A program made the position numbers and the translations under genes. Below, in pieces: positions 34,559 to 42,697 of a stretch of 43,971 nt of DNA. The notes below the pieces were generated by a model. The model searched no databases, was not told the DNA's origin, and was given only the letters and a program-made list of their open reading frames with translations. Origin of the DNA: JANMEX01 sp041751995 (GTDB lineage: Bacteria; Pseudomonadota; Alphaproteobacteria; Rhizobiales; Rhizobiaceae); the NCBI GenBank assembly GCA_041751995.1, contig JBGSHY010000005.1, forward strand, positions 1-43,971, given 5' to 3'. The stretch's first letter is position 1. Each line of letters starts with the position of its first letter.

Positions 34559-35425
34559 TCAAGCGACACGATGCCGGTGCGGGCGAAGCCGCGATTGGAT
34601 CAGCCCGCGCCGTCCGCCAATCAGCGACACCAGATAAGCGCCCCCGGCAAACAGCACGATCGAAGGTCCGGATGGCAGCGACAAATGATAGGAAAGCAAA
34701 AGCCCGGCGACGCCCGAAACCATGCCGATGCCCACCGCCAGCACGCACATGGTCAAAACCCGGTTGGTCCAGAACCGCGCTGCCAGCGCCGGCAGCATCA
34801 TCAGGCCGACCGACAGCAGCGTACCCAACGCCTGAAATCCGCTGACCAGATTGAGGACCACCAGCATCAGGAACACGAAATGCACCACCGCGCCGATGCC
34901 GCTCACGGAGCGCAAATAAAGCGGGTCCAGGCACTCCGCCACCAGCCCGCGCCAGAACACGAACAGCGCGACGAGCGTCACCCCCGTGATCGATCCGATC
35001 AGCCAGATCGCATTGTCATCCAGCGCCAGCACCGTGCCGAACAGCACGTGCATCAGGTCGACGCTCGATCCGCGCAGCGATACGATCAAAACGCCGGCCG
35101 CCAGTGAAATCAGATAAAACGCCGCCATCGAAGCGTCTTCGTTCTGCACAGAAAACCGCGACACCGCGCCCGACAAAAGCGCCACCGCCAGACCGGCAAT
35201 CAGCCCGCCGATGGTCATCGGCAAAAGCGCCAGCCCGAACAGAAGATAGGCGACTGCCGCCCCCGGCAGCACCGCATGCGCCAGTGCATCGCCCGCAAGG
35301 CTCATCCGCCGCAGCATCAGGAACACGCCTGCCGGCGCAGTGCCCAGCGCAAGCAACAGCGTCCCAAGCAGTGCCTTCTGCATGAAGCCATAATCCACAA
35401 ACGGCGCGATCAGAAAATCATACAT
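34559..35425 (-). CDS. znuB: Zinc ABC transporter, permease
   Basis: Inner-membrane ABC-3 permease of 288 residues with about eight hydrophobic segments (for example ALLGTLLLALGTAPAGVFLML, LPMTIGGLIAGLAVALLSG, VVHFVFLMLVVLNLVSGFQALG). It has SLAGDALAHAVLPGAAVAY, the loop that contacts the ATPase in this family. The start is 3 bp after the ATPase stop, so translation is tightly coupled. C-terminal PHRHRVA is basic. It pairs with the ATPase (35429-36304) and the binding protein (33599-34528). Confidence 0.93.
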   Translation of the reverse strand: MYDFLIAPFVDYGFMQKALLGTLLLALGTAPAGVFLMLRRMSLAGDALAHAVLPGAAVAYLLFGLALLPMTIGGLIAGLAVALLSGAVSRFSVQNEDASMAAFYLISLAAGVLIVSLRGSSVDLMHVLFGTVLALDDNAIWLIGSITGVTLVALFVFWRGLVAECLDPLYLRSVSGIGAVVHFVFLMLVVLNLVSGFQALGTLLSVGLMMLPALAARFWTNRVLTMCVLAVGIGMVSGVAGLLLSYHLSLPSGPSIVLFAGGAYLVSLIGGRRGLIQSRLRPHRHRVA

Positions 35426-35428
35426 GGC

Positions 35429-36304
35429 TCAGGATTTCCCGTGCGCATGACTGGCATGATCATGCCCCGAATGATCATGATGCACGTGATCGTGGCCCGC
35501 GTGGCTATGCCCGTGGTGCGCGTGTCCATCATGCCTGTGCATGTCGCCCGGTGCATCGCACCACGGCGCATTCTCGTTCCAGGCTTCGGTGAACCGCCGA
35601 GCCCGTGCCAGATTGTCCTCCGTCAGCACTTCGGCTGTTGGTCCCCAGGCAATCTCCTGCCGCGCCAAAAGCAACGCCTCCGGAAACACCGCGCGCACCA
35701 GCGCCATGTCGTGCACCACGACAATCACCGTGCGCCCTTCGCCATGCCAATGCCGGATCAGCGTGACCAGATCCCCGACGGTCTTGGTGTCGACAGCATT
35801 GAAAGGCTCGTCGAGCAAGATCAGGTCGGCGTCCTGCAAAAGCACCCGCGCAAACAGCGCCCGCTGCAATTGCCCGCCCGACAGCGTGTCCAGCGAACGG
35901 TCCTCGAACCCTTCGAGCCCGACGGCGGCCAAAGCCTTCATCACCTCGGCCTTGTCACTGCGCTTGAACCAGCCGGTCAGTCCGCGCCTTGGCCAAAGCC
36001 CGAGTGCCACAAGGTCCTGAACTCGCGCCGGAAAATGCCGATCCACTTCCGATTGTTGCGGCAGATAGGCGATCCGCTGTCCGGGCTCAACGCGGATTGA
36101 CCCCGCCATAGGTTTCAAAATGCTTGCAATCGCCTTCATTAGCGTCGATTTTCCGGACCCGTTCGGTCCGACCACCGCTGTCAGCGAACCGCGCTCCAGC
36201 GCACCATCCAGATGATGCACCGCCGGATGGCTGTTGTAGCCAAGCGTCAGCCCGTCAAAGACAAGGCTGTCATGAATTTCAGCGTGGGAGGTGATGGTAG
36301 ACAT
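35429..36304 (-). CDS. znuC: Zinc ABC transporter, ATP-binding protein with His-rich tail
   Basis: ATPase subunit of 291 residues: Walker A GPNGSGKST, Q-loop region YLPQQSEVD, signature LSGGQLQRALFA, Walker B LILLDEPF, and H-loop VVVHDMA. The last 36 residues (35432-35539) contain 16 His plus many Asp (HDGHAHHGHSHAGHD), an unusual cytosolic metal-binding tail. The start ATG 36304 has GGAG 4 bp upstream. The frame extends to 36340, but that ATG sits at the edge of the zur operator and lacks a ribosome site, so the extension is not used. First gene of the operon, divergent from zur. Confidence 0.93.
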   Translation of the reverse strand: MSTITSHAEIHDSLVFDGLTLGYNSHPAVHHLDGALERGSLTAVVGPNGSGKSTLMKAIASILKPMAGSIRVEPGQRIAYLPQQSEVDRHFPARVQDLVALGLWPRRGLTGWFKRSDKAEVMKALAAVGLEGFEDRSLDTLSGGQLQRALFARVLLQDADLILLDEPFNAVDTKTVGDLVTLIRHWHGEGRTVIVVVHDMALVRAVFPEALLLARQEIAWGPTAEVLTEDNLARARRFTEAWNENAPWCDAPGDMHRHDGHAHHGHSHAGHDHVHHDHSGHDHASHAHGKS

Positions 36305-36345
36305 GGAACTCCGGCGGGCAGGCGGGTCAGTTGCGGCCATGCCTA

Positions 36346-36361
36346 CGTAATGTTATTACAT
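36346..36361. promoter_or_regulatory. Putative Zur operator A
   Basis: CGTAATGTTATTACAT matches operator B (36374-36390) at 15 consecutive bases (GTAATGTTATTACAT). It lies 42 bp before the znuC start. The core GTAAT-GTT-ATTAC is symmetric. Zinc-uptake regulators of alphaproteobacteria bind AT-rich palindromes of this type. Confidence 0.7.
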
Positions 36362-36373
36362 GAGTCAAATGAA

Positions 36374-36390
36374 ATGTAATGTTATTACAT
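36374..36390. promoter_or_regulatory. Putative Zur operator B, ATGTAATGTTATTACAT
   Basis: A perfect 7-3-7 palindrome (arms ATGTAAT and ATTACAT, centre GTT). It is 24 bp upstream of the zur start codon and 29 bp downstream of operator A in the same orientation. The pair fits a shared control of znuCBA and zur by Zur. Confidence 0.75.
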
Positions 36391-36413
36391 ATTTTGAGGC
36401 TTGGAGCGCTTTG

Positions 36414-36836
36414 ATGGCATCGCATGAAAAACTGGTCGAAAAGCTGACCAAAAACCAGGTGCTGGTACTGGCGGAGCTGCAGTCCGCCCATGCGCCGGTC
36501 ACGGCCTATGCCTTGCTGGATAAACTTCGCCCGCAAGGTTTCCGCGCCCCGCTGCAGGTCTACCGCGCGTTGGACCGGCTGATGGCGCTCGGCCACATCC
36601 ATAAGCTCGAAAGCATCAACGCCTTCATGGCCTGCGCCCATGGGCACGGGGAAGGGCAACATCACGGCGTTGCCGGTTTTGCCATCTGCGACAAGTGCGG
36701 TCAGGTCAGCGAATTCGCCGACAGCGATATTGAACACCGGTTGGCGGCGTGGGCCAAATCCAATGGCTTCCATGCCGAAAAATCAGCCATCGAACTGCAT
36801 GGCCAATGTTCGGCCTGCGCGCAAACCGAAGCCTGA
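36414..36836 (+). CDS. zur: Zinc uptake regulator, Fur family
   Basis: A 140-residue Fur-family repressor. The winged-helix N-terminus has the DNA-reading helix region APLQVYRALDRLMALGHIHKLES, and the C-terminal dimer/metal domain has CAHGHGEGQHH, CDKCGQ and CSAC, the last two being a structural zinc site with four Cys. Zinc rather than iron is inferred from the divergent znu operon. The frame is open to 36360, but ATG 36414 has GGAG 7 bp upstream, and upstream starts would overlap the operator. Its stop lies 1 bp before the convergent TerC gene. Confidence 0.94.
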   Translation: MASHEKLVEKLTKNQVLVLAELQSAHAPVTAYALLDKLRPQGFRAPLQVYRALDRLMALGHIHKLESINAFMACAHGHGEGQHHGVAGFAICDKCGQVSEFADSDIEHRLAAWAKSNGFHAEKSAIELHGQCSACAQTEA

Positions 36837-36837
36837 T

Positions 36838-37506
36838 TTATCCCGCCATCGCCGCCGCGACATGCGGCGCCACTTCGGCATAGCCGCGATAGATCATTTC
36901 CAGCGCGACGTAGAGAATGATGGCAAGACCGACATAAGCGATCCAGCGATGCTTTGAGAGCAGTCGCGCAATGAACGTGGCCGCCAGGCCCATCAGTGCA
37001 ATCGACAGGATAAGCCCGATGACAAGAACCGTCGGATGGTCACGCGCAGCGCCAGCGACAGCCAGCACATTGTCGAGTGACATGGACACGTCGGCGACAA
37101 CGATCTGCCAGGCAGCCTGTGCAAAGGTCTTGCGCGGCTGGCCTCCCGCGACGTTGCCGTCGGCATTGATGTCCGAATCCGCCAGCGCTTCCTGCGCCGC
37201 GACTTCGTCAGCGTCATGGCCCTGGCGCAACTCGCGCCACATTTTCCAGCAGACCCAGAGCAGCAGCACACCGCCCGCCAGCAACAGGCCGACGATGGCC
37301 AGAAGCTGCGTTGTGACCGCAGCAAAGCCGATGCGCAAAACGGTGGCGGCAATGATGCCGATCAAAATCGCCTTGTTGCGCTGGTCTTTCGGAAGACCGG
37401 CAGCTGCAAGTCCGATCACAACCGCATTGTCGCCCGCCAGCACCAGATCAATGCCGATAACCTGCAGCAGCGCGGTAAAACCTTCAGGGGTGAAAATTTC
37501 CATCAT
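36838..37506 (-). CDS. TerC/YjbE-family integral membrane protein
   Basis: A 222-residue membrane protein with six or seven hydrophobic segments and two copies of the TerC metal motif: GIDLVLAGDNAVVIGLAAA (residues about 18-36) and ADVSMSLDNVLAVAGAA in the second half. A cytosolic acidic loop (HDADEVAAQEALADSDINADG) links the halves. Family members export or supply manganese or other metals to secreted enzymes; the role here is unknown. The start may be the second ATG (37503, MEIFTPEGF). It is convergent with zur. I looked for a manganese riboswitch upstream and saw none. Confidence 0.9.
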   Translation of the reverse strand: MMEIFTPEGFTALLQVIGIDLVLAGDNAVVIGLAAAGLPKDQRNKAILIGIIAATVLRIGFAAVTTQLLAIVGLLLAGGVLLLWVCWKMWRELRQGHDADEVAAQEALADSDINADGNVAGGQPRKTFAQAAWQIVVADVSMSLDNVLAVAGAARDHPTVLVIGLILSIALMGLAATFIARLLSKHRWIAYVGLAIILYVALEMIYRGYAEVAPHVAAAMAG

Positions 37507-37682
37507 GATGTGAATCTGCCTTGATCTGGGAAGGCGCTGGCGAAAACCGCACCGAATTCATATCCGCATTTGGCCTATCAGACGCGAAAGAACAAGTCTT
37601 GATCACCAATTTTCGGCAAAAATGGCGGCTTCGGCAGCCATAGCACGCGGCAGATGGCGCGCCCGCGCCTTGACTCCCCGCC

Positions 37683-37708
37683 CCACTGCTCCACACTAAT
37701 TCCAGTGG
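37683..37708. promoter_or_regulatory. Inverted repeat CCACTG-14 nt-CAGTGG upstream of the acyl-CoA synthetase
   Basis: The arms are perfect and lie 58 bp before the acyl-CoA synthetase start. A -35-like TTGACT (37670-37675) is just upstream and a -10-like CTAAT region lies in the spacer, but spacing is long. It may be an operator; no second copy was found in the window. Confidence 0.3.
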
Positions 37709-37765
37709 TGCGCCGTGTGGTTGGGAGGCCCGGGCGTGCTGGTTCAACAGACGCGGGAGGCGTTC

Positions 37766-39391
37766 ATGCTTGGCCAAATGATGACAATGCCGCTGGTGAT
37801 CAGTTCGCTGATTGACCATGCCGCAAGATATCACGGCGATACCGAGATTGTTTCCGTCGAGACAATAGGCGGCATTGTGCGGACCAACTGGTGCACGGTG
37901 GCGGCCGATTCGCGGCGGCTGGCGTCTGCGCTGAAAAAGTCCGGCGTGAGCGATGGCGGGCGCTGCGCGACCATTGCGTGGAACAATTACCGGCATCTGG
38001 AAATCTATTTCGGCGTGTCGGGCGGCGGCATGGTTTGCCACACGATCAATCCGCGCCTGTTTCCCGAGCAGATGATCTACATCGTCAACCATGCCGAAGA
38101 CGAAGTGCTGTTTTTCGACCGCACCTTCCTGCCACTGGTTGCCAAGTTGAAGGACCAGTTCAAGCCGGTGAAGGCCTATATCCTGCTTGGTCCCCGTGAC
38201 GAGGAAGCGGCAGCGACAATTCCCGGACTGCAGTTCTTCGACGATTTCGTCGCCACGGGCGATGCTGATTACCAGTGGCCGGAACTGGATGAACTGACTG
38301 CCTCCAGCCTCTGCTACACGTCCGGGACGACGGGGAACCCCAAGGGCGTGCTCTACTCGCACCGCTCGACGCTGTTGCACACTTTTGCGGTCTGCGTGCC
38401 TGATGCGCTCAATCTGTCGGCGCGCGATTGTGTGTTGCCGGTTGTGCCGATGTTTCATGTTAACGCGTGGGGCGTTCCATATGCAGCGGCGATGGTCGGC
38501 ACCAAGCTCGTCTTGCCGGGACCTGGACTCGACGGCGACAGTCTGGTGAAACTGATCGAAGCCGAGAACGTGACTGTTGCCGCTGGTGTGCCGACGATTT
38601 GGCAAGGCCTGTTGAACTCCGCCCAAAAGAGCGGGGCGAAGCTTGAAAGCCTGCAGCGCACCGCTGTCGGCGGATCAGCCTGCCCGCCATCGACCATCAA
38701 GGCGTTCCGCGAGCGCCACGGCGTTGAAACCATCCACGCCTGGGGCATGAGCGAAACCTCGCCGATCGGCACTGCAAACGCGCTGCTCAACAAGCATCGG
38801 ACCTTGCCCGAGGACGAACAGCATCGGCTGCGTCTCAGCCAGGGCCGTCCGCTGTTCGGCGTTGAGCTGCGCATTTCCGGCGATGACGGCAAGGAGCTTC
38901 CCGAAGACGGCGTTGCCCAAGGCGACCTTGCCATCCGTGGCCATTGGGTGGTCGACAGCTATTTCAAGCAGGACAAGGGCACGGCAAAGTCCGGCAAATG
39001 GTTCATGACCGGCGACGTCGCAACGATTGATCCGGACGGCTACATGGTCATCAAGGACCGCTCCAAAGACATCATCAAATCCGGCGGCGAATGGATTTCC
39101 TCGGTGGAACTCGAAGGCATTGCCATTGGCCATCCGGACCTCGCGGATGCCGCTGTCATTGGTGCCAAGCATGAAAAATGGGACGAGCGCCCGGTTTTGG
39201 TTGCCGTGAAGGCAGCGGATAAAAACCCGGATCCGGCGGAGTTGATTTCATTTTACGAGGGCAAGGTTGCGAAGTGGCAAATTCCTGACGCGGTTGTCTT
39301 CACCGACGTCATTCCGCGCAACGCCACAGGCAAGATCCTGAAGAACAGGCTCCGCGAACTCTATGGCAATGTGCTCATGGAAAAGGGTTGA
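37766..39391 (+). CDS. Acyl-CoA synthetase (AMP-forming), medium/long-chain type
   Basis: Activates a fatty acid to acyl-CoA via an acyl-AMP. The 541 residues have the AMP-binding motif TSGTTGNPKGV (from residue 185), HAWGMSETSPIG, MTGDVATIDPDGYM and the C-terminal KSGGEWISSVELE and NATGKILK, in which Lys523 is the catalytic lysine. ATG 37766 is preferred to the upstream frame (37715), because GGGAGG lies 5 bp before it. Similarity in layout to AlkK-type ligases is apparent but the chain length cannot be told. It is 49 bp from the FIST gene downstream. Confidence 0.93.
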   Translation: MLGQMMTMPLVISSLIDHAARYHGDTEIVSVETIGGIVRTNWCTVAADSRRLASALKKSGVSDGGRCATIAWNNYRHLEIYFGVSGGGMVCHTINPRLFPEQMIYIVNHAEDEVLFFDRTFLPLVAKLKDQFKPVKAYILLGPRDEEAAATIPGLQFFDDFVATGDADYQWPELDELTASSLCYTSGTTGNPKGVLYSHRSTLLHTFAVCVPDALNLSARDCVLPVVPMFHVNAWGVPYAAAMVGTKLVLPGPGLDGDSLVKLIEAENVTVAAGVPTIWQGLLNSAQKSGAKLESLQRTAVGGSACPPSTIKAFRERHGVETIHAWGMSETSPIGTANALLNKHRTLPEDEQHRLRLSQGRPLFGVELRISGDDGKELPEDGVAQGDLAIRGHWVVDSYFKQDKGTAKSGKWFMTGDVATIDPDGYMVIKDRSKDIIKSGGEWISSVELEGIAIGHPDLADAAVIGAKHEKWDERPVLVAVKAADKNPDPAELISFYEGKVAKWQIPDAVVFTDVIPRNATGKILKNRLRELYGNVLMEKG

Positions 39392-39440
39392 GCCTAACGA
39401 ACAGCTTGACTTTCCATAGCCCCGCCTGACCTATCCGCAT

Positions 39441-40637
39441 ATGGAAAATGTACTGGCGGGAGGCCGGGGCTTGGACCTGAACTGGACACAATACGCTTCC
39501 GGCATCCGGGCGCTGCACATGCGCGGCGGGTATGTTGACGCCTTGTGCGAGGCGGTCCGCTCAGTTGGCAATCTCGGCCACTGGTTCGGGTGCGTGTTTT
39601 TCTCGGATGCGACGATTGATCCGGTTGATCTGGCCGAACACCTGCGCACAGATTTGCCTGAGCTCGAATGCACCGGCTGCACCACCGCGGGCGAACTGAC
39701 GCCCGATGGCATCCTCGACGGCGACGTGCTTTTCGTCCTGTTTCCTCGCGCGGCTTTCACCATTTCCCCGCTGGTCATCGACGATCTCGCCAGCGGCGGC
39801 ATGGGCGATATCGCGGCCTCCGTCGCGGCGATGCGCGAACAGCATACGCTGAAGACTGCCGGCACCGCGCACGACAAGCCGTTTGCGCTCTGCCTGATCG
39901 ACGGCATGTCCAACGCCGAAGAGGCAGTGACCGCCGCTATATTCTGGGGCCTTGACGACATTCCGTTGATCGGTGGCTCGGCGGGCGATCACATGGAGTT
40001 CCGCAAAACCTTCATTCTCGCCAACGGTTCGGCATGGTCCGGCCGCGCCGTGATCCTCATCATCTCCACCGCCATTCCATTCCAGATTTTCAAGTCGGAC
40101 AATTTCATCCCTTCGACGCAAAAACTGGTGGTGACGGCTTCCGATCCGGACAGGCGCATTGTCTTTGAATTCAACGCCGCGCCCGCAGCCGACGAATATG
40201 CCGCCGCCATCGGCATAGCGCCGGAATCGCTCAACGCCATGTCCTTTGCCTCGCATCCGGTGGTGGTGCGGGTCGGCGGTGAATATTTTTGCCGGTCGAT
40301 CCAGAAGGTCAATCCGGACCGTTCGCTCTCCTTCTTCTGTGCTATTGATGATGGCGTCGTTTTGACCGTGGCGAAGGCGCAAGGCATGGTCGAATCCACG
40401 CGCGCGGCGCTCACCGAAGTTGACCAGAATCTCGGCGGCATCGACATGATCCTCGGCTTTGACTGCATCCTGCGCCGACTTGATGCGCAAAACCGGCAGG
40501 TGTTCCGGGGCATGTCGGAACTGTACCAAAAGCACCGCGTGATCGGCTTTGGCACCTATGGCGAACAGTATCAGTCACTGCATTTGAACCAGACGCTGAC
40601 TGGCATTGCCTTTGGCCACGCCTTGGCGGCGGAGTGA
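39441..40637 (+). CDS. FIST-domain sensor protein (NosP-like)
   Basis: A 398-residue soluble protein with FIST N and C domains: the region around CTGCTTAGELTPDGILDGDVL in the first half, LIDGMSNAEEAVTAAIFWGL then GGSAGD, and GVVLTVAKAQGMVE with FDCILRRLD near the end. In Pseudomonas, a FIST protein (NosP) binds haem and nitric oxide and controls the kinase NahK, encoded next to it. The same adjacency holds here: the kinase starts 4 bp downstream. Haem binding here is inference. The start ATG 39441 lacks a good ribosome site; TTG 39471 (GGGAGG 7 bp before it, product starting LDLNWTQYASG) is a serious alternative. Confidence 0.88.
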   Translation: MENVLAGGRGLDLNWTQYASGIRALHMRGGYVDALCEAVRSVGNLGHWFGCVFFSDATIDPVDLAEHLRTDLPELECTGCTTAGELTPDGILDGDVLFVLFPRAAFTISPLVIDDLASGGMGDIAASVAAMREQHTLKTAGTAHDKPFALCLIDGMSNAEEAVTAAIFWGLDDIPLIGGSAGDHMEFRKTFILANGSAWSGRAVILIISTAIPFQIFKSDNFIPSTQKLVVTASDPDRRIVFEFNAAPAADEYAAAIGIAPESLNAMSFASHPVVVRVGGEYFCRSIQKVNPDRSLSFFCAIDDGVVLTVAKAQGMVESTRAALTEVDQNLGGIDMILGFDCILRRLDAQNRQVFRGMSELYQKHRVIGFGTYGEQYQSLHLNQTLTGIAFGHALAAE

Positions 40638-40641
40638 GGAA

Positions 40642-41976
40642 ATGACGGTCGATCAAGTCACCGACCTTGCCCGCCTGAAGCGCATCAACGAAGCGCTGAT
40701 CGCGCGCGTCGAGCGTTCGATGGACCAGCAGGGCAATGCCTTCACCCTGTTCCAGACCGCGATCAACCTTGAGGGTCGTGTCCGCGCCAAGACCGACGAG
40801 TTGAAGCAGACGCTGCGCCGTCTGGAGCAGTCCAACCGCGACCTGTCTCTGGCCAAGGAGGCGGCGGAAACCGCCAACGCCTCCAAGACCCGCTTCATCG
40901 CGGCCGCCAGCCACGATGTGCTGCAGCCACTGAATGCCGCGCGTCTTTCGGTGTCAGGCCTGTCGGAAATCCTGATGGATGCCGAAGGCTCCTCACTGGT
41001 GAAACAGGTCGAACGCTCGCTCGATACGATGGAAGAGTTGCTGCGCACGCTGATCGACATTTCGCGGCTGGATTCCGGCGTGATGAAGCCGGAACTGACC
41101 AGTTTTGCCTTGCAGGATATTTTTGAGGCGTTGGCGTCCGATTTCGCACCGCTGGCGCAAAAGGCAGGGCTGAAACTGCGCATCCGCCAGACCAGCCTGC
41201 ATGTCACGTCGGACCGGATGATGCTGCGCCGCATCCTGCAGAACATCCTGTCCAATGCGCTGCGCTACACTGGCGAAGGCGGCGTTTTGATCGGTGCGCG
41301 GCGGCGCGGCGGGCAAGTGCGCATTGATGTGATTGATACCGGCATCGGGATAGGTGAAGACCAGAAGACGCTGGTGTTCGAAGAGTTTCACCGGGGTCCG
41401 GATGCCGCAACCGCCCACGCAGGCGGTCTGGGCCTTGGCCTGTCGATCGTCCGGCGCATGACGCAGGCGCTTGAACATCCGCTTGAATTCCGCTCGAAAG
41501 TCGGCACGGGCACCGAATTCCGCATCATTTTGCCGTTGGCAGCCAGCCCTGTGGAGGCCAAGCCTTCGGGGGCCGCCGCCATACCGGACAATCCGGTCTA
41601 CGGTCTGTTCAGCGCAAAGGTACTGCTGGTGGAGAATGACCGGCGCGTACAGGAGGCGATGGCCGGGCTGCTCGGACGGTGGGATTGCAACATTCGTCTG
41701 GCGGCGAGCCTTGGCGAGGCCATGACGGCGCTGTCCACCGGCGGCTGGTCGCCCGACATTATCATTGCCGACCAGCACCTCGACCGCGCCACGCTGGGCT
41801 CGGAAACCATCACCGAAGCACGCAAACTGTTAAAACGCCACGTCCCGGCCATCATCATCACTGCCGACCCGGACAAGCAACTTGCATCGGTCGCTAGGGA
41901 GCAGCGCATTGAGGTGATGAACAAACCTGTCCGCCCGGCAGAGCTGAGGGCGCTCATGGCGCATCTGCTGGCCTAG
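40642..41976 (+). CDS. Hybrid sensor histidine kinase / response regulator, NahK/ErcS type
   Basis: A 444-residue soluble kinase without membrane segments. The N-terminal part (residues about 15-85) is a coiled coil rich in R, E and L. The HisKA domain follows with ASHDVLQPLNAAR, where His91 is the phosphorylation site, then the ATPase domain with NILSNALRYT, DTGIGIG and GLGLGLSIV, and a C-terminal receiver (LLVENDRRVQEAM), in which Asp377 of IIADQHL is the likely acceptor. It has no own sensor domain, so the FIST protein before it probably provides the signal. GAGG is 2 bp before ATG 40642. Its 3' end overlaps the convergent regulator by 4 bp. Confidence 0.94.
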   Translation: MTVDQVTDLARLKRINEALIARVERSMDQQGNAFTLFQTAINLEGRVRAKTDELKQTLRRLEQSNRDLSLAKEAAETANASKTRFIAAASHDVLQPLNAARLSVSGLSEILMDAEGSSLVKQVERSLDTMEELLRTLIDISRLDSGVMKPELTSFALQDIFEALASDFAPLAQKAGLKLRIRQTSLHVTSDRMMLRRILQNILSNALRYTGEGGVLIGARRRGGQVRIDVIDTGIGIGEDQKTLVFEEFHRGPDAATAHAGGLGLGLSIVRRMTQALEHPLEFRSKVGTGTEFRIILPLAASPVEAKPSGAAAIPDNPVYGLFSAKVLLVENDRRVQEAMAGLLGRWDCNIRLAASLGEAMTALSTGGWSPDIIIADQHLDRATLGSETITEARKLLKRHVPAIIITADPDKQLASVAREQRIEVMNKPVRPAELRALMAHLLA

Positions 41977-42623
41977 TCGCGGAACAGGTCCTTGGCATCC
42001 AGCTTCGACACCTCGATCACCGCCTGCGTGCGGGAAAACACGTTCAGTTTGCGCAGGATTTCCGACACATGTGCTTTGATCGTCGTCTCGCCGACTTTCA
42101 GCTCAAATGCGATCTGCTTGTTTAAAAGCCCCTGCTTCAGCATTTGCAGCACCCGCAACTGCTGAGGCGTCAACGAAGTCAGCTTGGCCAGAAGTTCTGC
42201 CCTGGAATTGTCCTGACCCGTCTGCGGGCCGTCATAGCCGGCAGGCACGTGGATGGAACCATTCATGACGTCGCTGATGGCTGCGGCCAATTCGGCCTTC
42301 TTGGCGGATTTCGGGATGAAACCTGCCACGCCATAAGACAGCGCCTCGGTGATGATCCGCGCCTCCTCGTGGCCCGAGACAACCACCACCGGCAGGCGCG
42401 GATATTGCGTGCGCAGTTCCAGCAGGCCTTCAAACCCCTTGGTGCCGGGCATGTTCAAATCCAGTAGCGCCAGGTCAAACACCGGATTGTCCGCCAGCGC
42501 CTTCAGCGCCTCGTCTATCGACCGCGCCTCAACCGCCTCCACATCAGCAAACGCCAGTGTGATGGCGCTTTGCAGCGCCTCGCGGAAAAGCGGATGGTCG
42601 TCGATGATCAAAAACCGTGCCAT
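41973..42623 (-). CDS. Response regulator, NarL/LuxR type
   Basis: A 216-residue transcription factor with an N-terminal receiver (FLIIDDHPLFREAL, acceptor Asp55 in LLDLNMPG, Lys in FIPKSA) and a C-terminal LuxR helix-turn-helix (LTPQQLRVLQMLKQGLLNKQIAFELKVGETTIKAHVSEILRKLNV). In pseudomonads such a regulator (EraR) works with the ErcS'/NahK kinase in ethanol-oxidation control. Its convergent, 4-bp overlapping position with the kinase strongly suggests a cognate pair. ATG 42623 has only a weak ribosome site. Its targets are not shown. Confidence 0.93.
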   Translation of the reverse strand: MARFLIIDDHPLFREALQSAITLAFADVEAVEARSIDEALKALADNPVFDLALLDLNMPGTKGFEGLLELRTQYPRLPVVVVSGHEEARIITEALSYGVAGFIPKSAKKAELAAAISDVMNGSIHVPAGYDGPQTGQDNSRAELLAKLTSLTPQQLRVLQMLKQGLLNKQIAFELKVGETTIKAHVSEILRKLNVFSRTQAVIEVSKLDAKDLFRD

Positions 42624-42697
42624 GCCGCTTTATGCGCGGAAAACGGATCAAAAGTCACCCGCAATCGCAGCGTAGTGGCCTTGTGCTTTGGTGCGGA

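Noticed and set aside
37507..37714. Possible manganese (yybP-ykoY) riboswitch before the TerC-family gene
   Set aside because: TerC genes often carry one, but I found no GGGGAGUAG-like or CGUCA core sequence upstream of this gene.
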